Source: Pseudomonadota bacterium
GTDB lineage: Bacteria > Pseudomonadota > Alphaproteobacteria > Sphingomonadales > Sphingomonadaceae
DNA length: 20,603 nt
Assembly: GCA_023400405.1 (NCBI GenBank)
Contig: JAEXFD010000049.1
Coordinates: 1 to 20,603 of the forward strand
Direction: 5' to 3'
Notes under the pieces: generated by a model
The model's database searches: none
What the model was told of the DNA's origin: nothing
What the model saw: only the letters and a program-made list of their open reading frames with translations
Made by a program: the position numbers and the translations under genes
Shown here: positions 14,412 to 20,603 of the stretch, one piece after another
Layout of the letters: each line of letters begins with the position of its first letter
How positions within the stretch are numbered: the first letter of the stretch is position 1

Positions 14412-16109
14412 TCAGCGGTCGACCAGGAACATCGGGCTCGTCGCGGCGATGTAGAGCATCATCTGCGCGCGCCGCCGGGCCTGGACCGTGGCATCGGTGT
14501 TGGTGATCGCGGTCGCCGCTGCCTTGAGCGCGTCCTTCTGCGCCTGGGTCAGCGTATTGGCGAACAAGGTGAGGTCGATCCGCGAAACCATCGCATCGAG
14601 ATCGGCGCCGTAAGCTTCCCAGCTCGACCAGAGCGGCTGGGTGAGCGTCGACATCGGCAGGCCCGAATCGAGCGCGAACTCGCTGCGGGTCGCGTCGCCC
14701 GAGACCGTCCAGTCATAGACGAAATTATGCCAGCGCAGCACGTTCGAGGTGTTGAGCAGCTTCGACACCGGGCTCTTCAGCGTGGCCGAGCCGGGCAGCG
14801 GGAAATCGTCCGGATAGAAATTGGACACCGAAGGCGCGCGGAACACCGGCTGGCCCAGGCTGGTGTCGCGCGTGACGAAGACATAGCCGTCGGTGGTAAA
14901 GCCGATCGCGCGGGCCAGCGCCGTCATCAGCAGCACGGGTTCCTTGAGCTTGCCGCTGGTCGCGCTCGGCGCCGCGCGCGCTTCGGGATCGAGCAGGATC
15001 GCGCGCACCACGGCCTTCAGGTCGCCGCGCGTTCCCTTGCCATTGTCCGCGAACACCTGGGCAATGCGGCCGACATAGGCCGGGCTGGGGTTGGCGGTGA
15101 CGAGGTGGACGATCAGGTGGCGCGCGACGAACGGCGCGGTCGATGGGTTGTTGAACGCCGCATCGACCACGGCGGCGACGCTGGCGTCCTGCGAGGCGCC
15201 GGCAGCGACGCTGGTGCCCAGGAAGCTCTTCTGAGTCGTCTCGTAGCGCGACGAGACCTGGATCATCGGCTTCGAATAGTCCCGGGCATTGCCGTCGGTG
15301 ATCGCGGCGCCGCCGACCCGGGCATAAGTCCAGCCGGTCAGCGCCTTGGCCACGCCCTTGATGTCGTCGGTCGTGTAGTTGGGAATCGCCGTGCCGCTCG
15401 CATCGAGCTTGGGCGTGCCGTCCATGTTGAGCTGGTCGGGGCCCATCGAGAAGAGCTGGAGCAGCTCGCGCGCATAATTCTCGGACGGGCCGGACTTGTT
15501 GCTGTCCGCCATGTCGAGATAGTCGCCCATATAGCCGCTGAGCGTCACCTGGGCGAGGATGTCGCGGTAGTTGCCGAAGGCGTTGGAAAGCAGGATCTCG
15601 TTGAACGCGGCGATGCCCGCGGCCGAATTCACTTCCTGCTCGGAAGCGACGATCATCTGGCCGAGCGCGAAGGCGACGCGCTGGCGGAGCTGGTCCGATC
15701 CTGCAACCGCATCGGCGAAGAAGCGCATCGCGACGGGGGTGCGGCTGAAATGCTGGCGGTTGCAGACCGTATCTGTGTTCGCGCAAAAGTCCCGGCGAAC
15801 CTCCGTGCCGGCGATATCGGCATAGCTGCTGCCGGTGGTGCCGAGCTGCTCGTCGACCCAGGCCGCCGCGCCGACATCCTTGATGTGGCTGACCATCGAC
15901 GTCGTCGGGCCGAAGCTGGTCTGCTTGGCGAGGCGCGCGGCATCGGCCACGGTGAAGGTGGGCGTCGGCGTGGGCGCGGGTGTGACGACGCCGCCCGCGG
16001 TCGATCCGCTGCCGCCGCTGGCACCCCCGCCGCCGCCATCGCATCCGGCCAGCACGAGCAGGCCCAGTGCCGCGCTCAGCGCGGCCGATTTCCGTCGATT
16101 GTCAAACAC
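14412..16109 (-). CDS. DUF1800 lipoprotein
   Basis: A 565-aa DUF1800 family protein. From the GTG at 16109 the N-terminus is a lipoprotein signal with lipobox LAGC (C23). A Gly/Ser and Thr-Pro-rich linker follows (24-50), and then the DUF1800 domain beginning FTVADAARLAKQTSFGP. Other family blocks are ENYARELLQLFSMG, the ALTGWTY region, and FVARHLIVHLVTANP with DLKAVVRAILLDPEAR. GTG is chosen because it puts the lipobox at the correct distance; the frame stays open upstream, but that part does not look like a signal. No function is established for the family. The DUF1501 gene follows at once, so both form one export-linked unit, lipid-anchored and Tat-secreted. Confidence 0.9.
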   Translation of the reverse strand: MFDNRRKSAALSAALGLLVLAGCDGGGGGASGGSGSTAGGVVTPAPTPTPTFTVADAARLAKQTSFGPTTSMVSHIKDVGAAAWVDEQLGTTGSSYADIAGTEVRRDFCANTDTVCNRQHFSRTPVAMRFFADAVAGSDQLRQRVAFALGQMIVASEQEVNSAAGIAAFNEILLSNAFGNYRDILAQVTLSGYMGDYLDMADSNKSGPSENYARELLQLFSMGPDQLNMDGTPKLDASGTAIPNYTTDDIKGVAKALTGWTYARVGGAAITDGNARDYSKPMIQVSSRYETTQKSFLGTSVAAGASQDASVAAVVDAAFNNPSTAPFVARHLIVHLVTANPSPAYVGRIAQVFADNGKGTRGDLKAVVRAILLDPEARAAPSATSGKLKEPVLLMTALARAIGFTTDGYVFVTRDTSLGQPVFRAPSVSNFYPDDFPLPGSATLKSPVSKLLNTSNVLRWHNFVYDWTVSGDATRSEFALDSGLPMSTLTQPLWSSWEAYGADLDAMVSRIDLTLFANTLTQAQKDALKAAATAITNTDATVQARRRAQMMLYIAATSPMFLVDR

Positions 16110-16296
16110 CCCGGTCCCCCGCCGCCGCAAAAGCGAACTTGCGCTTCGTTGAATATTTAGGACGCGCACGACCCACAAGACGGGTAAATACCTAAGAAAA
16201 TCTTGCGCTTGCCGTGGGTTGCGCCAAGTGCCCGGAAAACCGCGGCTTGTTTCGCGGCTGCAATGGACGGCAATGCGGTGAGGTGCCCGCCCGGAT

Positions 16297-16319
16297 CGGC
16301 GAACCGAATCGATTCGCCG
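16297..16319. other. Palindrome between rpsI terminator and DUF1800 gene
   Basis: CGGCGAA (16297-16303) and TTCGCCG (16313-16319) are perfect arms with a 9-base centre. The centre overlaps a second palindrome, GAATCGATTC (16306-16315). It lies in the 268-base gap that must hold the DUF1800 operon promoter. It could be an operator or simply a second hairpin after the rpsI terminator. I see no convincing promoter boxes in the gap. Confidence 0.35.
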
Positions 16320-16321
16320 AA

Positions 16322-16352
16322 TCAAAAAGGGCGGCCGTTGCGGGCCGCCCTT
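16322..16352 (-). terminator. Rho-independent terminator of rplM-rpsI
   Basis: On the minus strand a 10-bp stem AAGGGCGGCC / GGCCGCCCTT with a 6-base loop runs directly into TTTGAT, making five T in a row. It starts about 25 bases after the rpsI stop and is the clearest intrinsic terminator in the window. Confidence 0.92.
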
Positions 16353-16377
16353 CCTGAATCGTTCGCTGAAGAAGCGA

Positions 16378-16935
16378 TCAGCGCTTCGAGAACTGGAAGC
16401 TCCGGCGGGCCTTGGCCTTGCCGTACTTCTTGCGCTCGACGGCGCGGCTGTCGCGGGTCAGGAACCCGGCGGCCTTGACCGGCGCGCGAAGCACCGGCTC
16501 GTACTTGGTCAGCGCCTGGGCGATGCCGTGCTTGACCGCGCCGGCCTGGCCCGAAAGCCCGCCGCCCTTGACGGTGCAGATCACGTCATACTGGCCATCC
16601 CGCTCGGCGATGCCGAAGGGCTGGTTGATGACGAGGCGCAGCGTCGGACGCGCGAAATAGATTTCCTGGTCGCGGCCGTTGATCGTGATCTTGCCCGAAC
16701 CCGGCTTTAGCCAGACGCGCGCGACGGCATCCTTGCGGCGGCCGGTCGCATAGGCGCGACCGTACTTGTCGAGCTCCTGCTGGCGCAGCGGCGCGGGGTT
16801 CGACGGCGCATCGATCTGGCCGGCGAGATAGTCCTCGGCGCGGGTTTCGGCCGAAGCCTGGGCCTGGGTGGCAACGGCCTGCTCGCCGGCGGCGATGGCG
16901 CCCAGATCGGAAAGGGACTGGCGGTTGTCGGACAT
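16378..16935 (-). CDS. rpsI: 30S ribosomal protein S9 with N-terminal extension
   Basis: Small-subunit protein whose C-terminal tail reaches the P site. The conserved domain begins around residue 58 (YGRAYATGRRKDAVARVWLKP), includes VKGGGLSGQAGAVKHGIAQAL, and ends with the invariant SFQFSKR. The protein is 185 aa against 130 in E. coli. The extra ~55 N-terminal residues are Ala/Gln/Glu-rich and look unstructured; similar extensions are known in some Alphaproteobacteria. The start overlaps the rplM stop by one base (TAATG), so the two are coupled in the usual rplM-rpsI operon. Confidence 0.97.
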   Translation of the reverse strand: MSDNRQSLSDLGAIAAGEQAVATQAQASAETRAEDYLAGQIDAPSNPAPLRQQELDKYGRAYATGRRKDAVARVWLKPGSGKITINGRDQEIYFARPTLRLVINQPFGIAERDGQYDVICTVKGGGLSGQAGAVKHGIAQALTKYEPVLRAPVKAAGFLTRDSRAVERKKYGKAKARRSFQFSKR

Positions 16936-17414
16936 TATGCGCCCACCTTGTTCTTGCGGCTCATGGCCGCGATGTCGAGGACCTCGGGGTTCTGGGCTTC
17001 GTGCGGATGCTCGCTGCCCGCATAGATGCGCAGGTTGCGCATCTGCTGGCGGCCGAGCGGGCCGCGCGGGATCATGCGCTCGACGGCCTTTTCGAGGACG
17101 CGCTCCGGAAAGCGGCCTTCGAGGACCTTGGCGGCGGTGATGCCCTTGATGCCGCCCGCATAGCCGGTGTGCTTGTAGTACACCTTCTGGCCCAGCTTCT
17201 TGCCGGTGAAACGGATCTTGTCCGCGTTGATGACGATGACATTGTCACCGCAATCGACGTGCGGGGTGAAGCTGGTCTTGTGCTTGCCGCGCAGCACGTT
17301 GGCGATCACCACCGCAGCGCGACCGACCACCAGGCCGTCGGCATCGACGATGTGCCACTTCTTCTCCACCTCGGCCGGCTTGGCCGACTTGGTGGTCTTC
17401 ATCAGCGCCTTCAT
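16935..17414 (-). CDS. rplM: 50S ribosomal protein L13
   Basis: Early-assembly large-subunit protein, 159 aa. Family blocks: KKWHIVDADGLVVGRAA (18-34), the HKTSFTPHVDCGDNVIVINA region, YYKHTGYAGGIK, and VERMIPRGPLGRQQMRNLRIYAG. The ATG at 17414 has AAAGG about 9 bases upstream; ATG at 17402 is an alternative. A good -35 (TTGACT, 17507-17502 on the minus strand) lies about 90 bases upstream, but no good -10 is seen at 17-18 bases. First gene of the rplM-rpsI operon. Confidence 0.97.
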   Translation of the reverse strand: MKALMKTTKSAKPAEVEKKWHIVDADGLVVGRAAVVIANVLRGKHKTSFTPHVDCGDNVIVINADKIRFTGKKLGQKVYYKHTGYAGGIKGITAAKVLEGRFPERVLEKAVERMIPRGPLGRQQMRNLRIYAGSEHPHEAQNPEVLDIAAMSRKNKVGA

Positions 17415-17553
17415 GGGCTGGGACCTTTCGAGTATGAAACGCAAGCGCGCCAGCCCTTCGGCCAGCGCGGTTGCACGCCCTCTGACGATTCGATGGTGGA
17501 AAGTCAAGAAATGCGTGGGTTTGCTGACGGGTATCTGGATACCGCGGCAGCGC

Positions 17554-18342
17554 TCAATCGCTGCGATGGACGATGATCGTCACGATCCGGACGCTCGGCA
17601 CGCCCGAGACGAGCGTTCGTGTCGTGCTGGTGCTGTGCTCGATCAGGCCCGTCGCGGGATCGCTTCGCACCTCGCGCTCGAGCGTCAGCTGCGCGTTGCC
17701 GGAGCCGCCCGGCGCGGGGACCTCGGCCGATGCGAGCGTGTGCACGATCTGGGCGCCGTCGGCGGCCCGGGTCACGCTTCGCGTGCCGTCGAGCGTTGCC
17801 GTGCCGCCGAAGGGCGACGCTCCGGGGAGGTGCACGGTTTCGCTGCCTGCGCCCGGCACATCGCGCTCGATGATCGCTTCCACGAGGGAAGCGAGAATGC
17901 CGCGCTGGCGCTCGGCGGGGAGGGCGCGCAGCGGCGCGGCGATGCGCTCGGCGAGACGGCTCCTGTCTTTCGGTGCCAGGCTGCGCCGCTCCGCAGCGAA
18001 TTGCGCGACGCGGCTGCAGAACCGCTCCCATAACAGCGAGCGCGCTTCGACCTCGGTCACATGACCTTCCGCGTCGAGGTGAAAGCGGATCGGCTGCCCG
18101 GAAAAGGCGGCGAATCCAGCTTGGAACATGCCGGCGCTCGCGTCCCGCGCATCGCCTTCCGCGCGCAGCAGGATGACTTCCGCCTGCCAGCCCGGGCCTT
18201 CGCGCGTGAAGCGGACGAGTCGTTCGAGCCGATAGCGCCGCGTGTCGCCGTCACGCATCTCGGTCTCGACGCGAAGCGATGCGCCGGGGGGCGGGGAGAA
18301 CGACGCACCGACCTGGAACAGCAGCGCCGCGAGCAGCATCAT
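17554..18342 (-). CDS. Uncharacterised exported protein (262 aa)
   Basis: I do not recognise a family. The protein begins with a short signal-like hydrophobic stretch (MMLLAALLFQVGA) and then reads as a soluble beta-rich domain with many charged residues. There is a Ser/Thr-rich C-terminal strand region (STSTTRTLVSGVPSVRIVTIIV). No cysteine pattern or catalytic motif stands out. The start codon overlaps the cutA stop (ATGA) and has GGAG about 6 bases upstream, so it is the last gene of the phosphatase-ctaA-cutA operon. An envelope role is the only cautious inference. Confidence 0.8.
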   Translation of the reverse strand: MMLLAALLFQVGASFSPPPGASLRVETEMRDGDTRRYRLERLVRFTREGPGWQAEVILLRAEGDARDASAGMFQAGFAAFSGQPIRFHLDAEGHVTEVEARSLLWERFCSRVAQFAAERRSLAPKDRSRLAERIAAPLRALPAERQRGILASLVEAIIERDVPGAGSETVHLPGASPFGGTATLDGTRSVTRAADGAQIVHTLASAEVPAPGGSGNAQLTLEREVRSDPATGLIEHSTSTTRTLVSGVPSVRIVTIIVHRSD

Positions 18343-18653
18343 TGCGTCTCCGCCATGACCCACGCGGCCGCCTCGCTGCCCGCCTCCGCTTCCCAGCTCT
18401 CGATCACCGGAACGTCGTAGGGGTGCAGCGCGGTAAGGCGGGCGCGCAGGCGCATCGCCAACGTCGGACGCGTCTTGAGCAGCACCGGCACTTCCTCGGA
18501 GCGTTCGAGCTGGCGATGCCACAGATACAGCGAAGTGCAGGGCGCCAGGATGTTGGCGCAGGCCGCGAGGCGCTCCTCAAGCAACGCCTCAACGATCCGC
18601 TCGGCATCCGCGCGTGTCGGAAAGGTGACGTAGCAGAGCGAAAGCGTGTTCAC
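18339..18653 (-). CDS. cutA: Divalent-cation tolerance protein CutA
   Basis: A small trimeric ferredoxin-like protein, 104 aa, similar in fold to P-II. Seen are LCYVTFPTRADAERIVEALLEERLAACANIL (6-36), the SLYLWHRQLERSEEVPVLLKTR block, and HPYDVPVIESW near the end. It was linked genetically to copper tolerance in E. coli, but its true role is unclear. The GTG start overlaps the ctaA stop (GTGA) by 4 bases, which implies translational coupling. It is followed by the unknown exported protein, again with a 4-base overlap. Confidence 0.95.
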   Translation of the reverse strand: MNTLSLCYVTFPTRADAERIVEALLEERLAACANILAPCTSLYLWHRQLERSEEVPVLLKTRPTLAMRLRARLTALHPYDVPVIESWEAEAGSEAAAWVMAETQ

Positions 18654-19711
18654 CCGCGGCGGCCGAGGGAATGGGCTCCCCAGGTCACTGCGACCACGAC
18701 CAGCGCGCCCGTTAACTGGTGCAGCGCGGCCAGCCAGATCGGTACGCCCGCCATGACGGTGGCGATCCCCAGCAGGATCTGCGCGCCAAAGGCGCTGTGG
18801 ATCGCGATCGATGCCGGCCGGTCCGTCCTGCGCACCTTGCGCGCGAGCACCACCAGCATCGCGACCACCACCCACGCCCACCAACGGTGAATGAAATGGA
18901 CGATCGCGGGATCGGAAAACAGCATATGGCCCAGGCTGTGTCCCTGCTCGGTCACGCCCGGAAAGAAATGTCCGTTCATCAGCGGCCATTGATCGGTGAC
19001 CAACCCGGCATCTAGTCCGGCGACGAGCGCACCATAGAATATCTGCACCGCGAGGATCAGCAGCGCCGCGGCGCCGAGGGCGGTGAAGCGCGCCGGGCGC
19101 GCACCTGGCTTTCGCGCCAGCGCGAGCAGGTCGAGCGCGGTCCAGACGATGCCGCCTAGCGTGAACAGCGCGGTCATCAGGTGCGCGGCGAGCCAGAAAT
19201 GGTCGACGGCGACGCTGGTCTTGTTGAGGCCGGAGCGGACCATCAGCCAGCCGAGCGCACCTTGCAGGCCGCCCAGCGCGAGCAGGGCGACAAGGCGCCA
19301 GCCATAACCGCGCGGAATCGCCTTGCGTACCGCGAACCAGACAAGCGGCAAGAAGAATGCTAGCCCGATCACCCGGCCGAGCAGCCGGTGAAGATACTCC
19401 CAGAAAAATATGGTCTTGAACTCGGCCAGGCTCATGCCGCGGTTCAGCTGCTCATACTGGCCGATCTGCCGATAATGGGCGAACTCGGCCTGCCATTGCG
19501 CGTCGGTCAGCGGCGGGACGGCCCCCGACAGTGGCTTCCACTCGGTAATCGACAGGCCCGATTCGGTAAGCCGGGTGATGCCGCCGATGACGACCATCAG
19601 AATGATCAGCGCGGCGACGGCGAACAGCCATTGCGCAAGCGCGCGCGGGCGGGCGGAGGCGGGAAGGGGGGTGATCTGGAGCACGGCCTGCTTTACCACG
19701 AGAGGCGGCAA
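18650..19711 (-). CDS. ctaA: Haem A synthase (COX15/CtaA)
   Basis: Inner-membrane enzyme that oxidises haem O to haem A for cytochrome aa3 oxidase. About 353 aa with eight hydrophobic helices. The haem-ligand histidines of the four-helix bundles are H108 (WEYLHRLLGR), H177 (HFWLAAH), H275 (FIHRWWAW) and H331 (LHQLTGA). The N-terminal helix carries GGITRLTESGLSITEWKP (43-60), typical of the type 2 (alphaproteobacterial/mitochondrial) form. The start is uncertain: the frame opens at TTG 19711, and GTG at 19699 or 19684 are alternatives; none has a strong ribosome site. It begins about 19 bases after the phosphatase stop. Confidence 0.95.
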   Translation of the reverse strand: MPPLVVKQAVLQITPLPASARPRALAQWLFAVAALIILMVVIGGITRLTESGLSITEWKPLSGAVPPLTDAQWQAEFAHYRQIGQYEQLNRGMSLAEFKTIFFWEYLHRLLGRVIGLAFFLPLVWFAVRKAIPRGYGWRLVALLALGGLQGALGWLMVRSGLNKTSVAVDHFWLAAHLMTALFTLGGIVWTALDLLALARKPGARPARFTALGAAALLILAVQIFYGALVAGLDAGLVTDQWPLMNGHFFPGVTEQGHSLGHMLFSDPAIVHFIHRWWAWVVVAMLVVLARKVRRTDRPASIAIHSAFGAQILLGIATVMAGVPIWLAALHQLTGALVVVAVTWGAHSLGRRG

Positions 19712-19730
19712 AGGCGAGCTTCAAGGCGCA

Positions 19731-20501
19731 TCACGCGCGAGTGTCGAGCGTCCAGCGGGTATCGCCTTCGAAGCCCATCGCCGTGAGATTGCCGGTCATA
19801 TAGGCGCCGGTATCGAGGCCGATGCGGTGGGTGCCGTAGCTCACCTCGTCGAAGATCGTGTGCCCGTGCACCACGACTTTCTCGAGGGGGCCGGGATGGC
19901 TGAGGAATTCCTCGCGAATCCAGCGCAGGTTCTTGGGACGCTGTGCTGCCAGCGGGGATGCGGGATCGATGCCGGCATGAACGAACACATAGTCGCCCAG
20001 CACGATCATGTCCTCGAAGCCGTTGAGAAAAGCCACATGTTCGGGCGGAACGCGGTGTCGCAACTCGTCGCGCAATTCGGCATAGTCCAGCGCCGCGTAG
20101 CGATCCTCGTCGATTCCATAGCTGAGGATGGTTTCGCGCCCGCCGATTCGCGTGAAGAAGCGCAGCGACTTCTCGTCTTCGAGTGCGGCGAGAAACACTT
20201 CCTCGTGATTGCCCAGCAGGAAGCGCGTGCTGCCGGGTGCCCGAGACGCGGCCAGGTCACGCAGATAATCGATCACTTGGGCGGACTGTGGACCCCGATC
20301 GACGAGGTCACCGAGCAGAATGAGACTCGTTTTTGCGGCGGTCCGCGCCGAGTCGTCCGCTTCGATTCGCGCCACTAGCGCGCGCAGGAGGTCGAGCCGT
20401 CCGTGAATGTCGCCGATCGCATAGACGCGCTGGCCCGCAGGAAGGCTGGCCTTCGGTTTGGCTGGACGAGGGGCGGCGGCTTTGAACAGCTTGCGAAGCA
20501 T
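19731..20501 (-). CDS. PPP-family serine/threonine (or ApaH-like) phosphatase
   Basis: A cytosolic dimetal phosphatase of 256 aa. Motifs: YAIGDIHGRLD (27-37), LLGDLVDRGP (62-71), LLGNHEE (95-101), FVHAG (173-177) and VVHGHT (210-215). This is the bacterial PPP type, like E. coli PrpA/PrpB or the diadenosine tetraphosphatase-like group; protein versus nucleotide substrate cannot be told here. ATG at 20501 (MLRKLFK) is preferred; a GTG at 20510 would add three residues. First gene of the operon leading to ctaA, cutA and the unknown exported protein. Confidence 0.92.
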   Translation of the reverse strand: MLRKLFKAAAPRPAKPKASLPAGQRVYAIGDIHGRLDLLRALVARIEADDSARTAAKTSLILLGDLVDRGPQSAQVIDYLRDLAASRAPGSTRFLLGNHEEVFLAALEDEKSLRFFTRIGGRETILSYGIDEDRYAALDYAELRDELRHRVPPEHVAFLNGFEDMIVLGDYVFVHAGIDPASPLAAQRPKNLRWIREEFLSHPGPLEKVVVHGHTIFDEVSYGTHRIGLDTGAYMTGNLTAMGFEGDTRWTLDTRA

Positions 20502-20560
20502 GACGACCACTTGGCCAAGCCAAGTTCCTGATTGGGCCTTGCGGATGACCCGGTACGCTT

Positions 20561-20591
20561 AAAACAAAAGTGGCGGCCCAAAGGCCGCCAC
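20561..20591 (-). terminator. Terminator of a gene beyond the right edge
   Basis: On the minus strand GTGGCGGCC and GGCCGCCAC form a 9-bp stem around TTTG, followed by TTTTGTTTT. This is an intrinsic terminator for a minus-strand transcript that begins outside the window; no part of its coding sequence is visible here. It isolates the phosphatase operon from that neighbour. Confidence 0.9.
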
Positions 20592-20603
20592 ATCGAAACT
20601 CTG

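Noticed and set aside
13112..14506. 464-codon plus-strand frame opposite the DUF1501 gene
   Set aside because: Antisense shadow with Arg/Gly/His-rich text and no fold signature.
14316..16160. 614-codon plus-strand frame opposite the DUF1800 gene
   Set aside because: Shadow of a real gene in a GC-rich genome; low-complexity Arg/Gly/Ala composition and no motif.
17502..17507. Full sigma-70 promoter for rplM
   Set aside because: The TTGACT -35 is good, but no acceptable -10 was found at the right spacing, so it is only mentioned with the gene.
20510..20524. TTGGCCAA-type palindrome before the phosphatase start as an operator
   Set aside because: Short, GC-rich and overlapping the alternative GTG start; not distinguishable from chance.

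Overview
The window is a GC-rich chromosomal stretch that looks like a sphingomonad (Alphaproteobacteria, Sphingomonadaceae). The inference rests on protein style, an S9 protein with a long N-terminal extension, repeats containing the GAGCTTGTCGAAGGG motif that is common in sphingomonads, and an all-housekeeping gene content with strong -35 and weak -10 boxes. It holds 19 supportable protein genes and one tRNA. I see no phage, IS transposase, CRISPR array or obvious genomic island.

Left part (1-4925, minus strand): glnB and glnA (nitrogen sensing and assimilation) lie behind a near-perfect sigma-54 (-24/-12) promoter. Next comes metE (B12-independent methionine synthase) behind a long regulatory leader. 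That leader contains a promoter whose spacer carries a 24-bp palindrome, a full cobalamin riboswitch and a hairpin just before the start codon. The window opens with an odd C20/G25 homopolymer hairpin just past the metE stop.

Middle part (4926-11710): a small unknown gene converges with map (methionine aminopeptidase), which diverges from a CinA/MoaB-like domain gene. A secreted M20 peptidase and pncB (NAD salvage) follow on the minus strand. tRNA-Gly(CCC) and a translationally coupled lipid-kinase-like / metallophosphoesterase pair follow on the plus strand. The two convergent gaps here are each filled by an inverted-repeat element, and these share an AGCTYGTC core.

Right part (11711-20603, all minus strand): a VOC-fold protein; a lower-GC gene for an uncharacterised membrane protein with an HEFSH zinc-protease-like motif; a DUF1800 lipoprotein / DUF1501 Tat-exported protein pair; rplM-rpsI with a classic terminator; and a tight operon of PPP-type phosphatase, ctaA/COX15 (haem A synthase), cutA and an unknown secreted protein. 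At the far right edge is the terminator of a gene lying outside the window.

The best leads are the layered control of metE, the HEFSH membrane protein, the DUF1800/DUF1501 export pair, and the composite repeat whose two hairpins show a compensatory base-pair change. All calls were made by reading; no database search was run.
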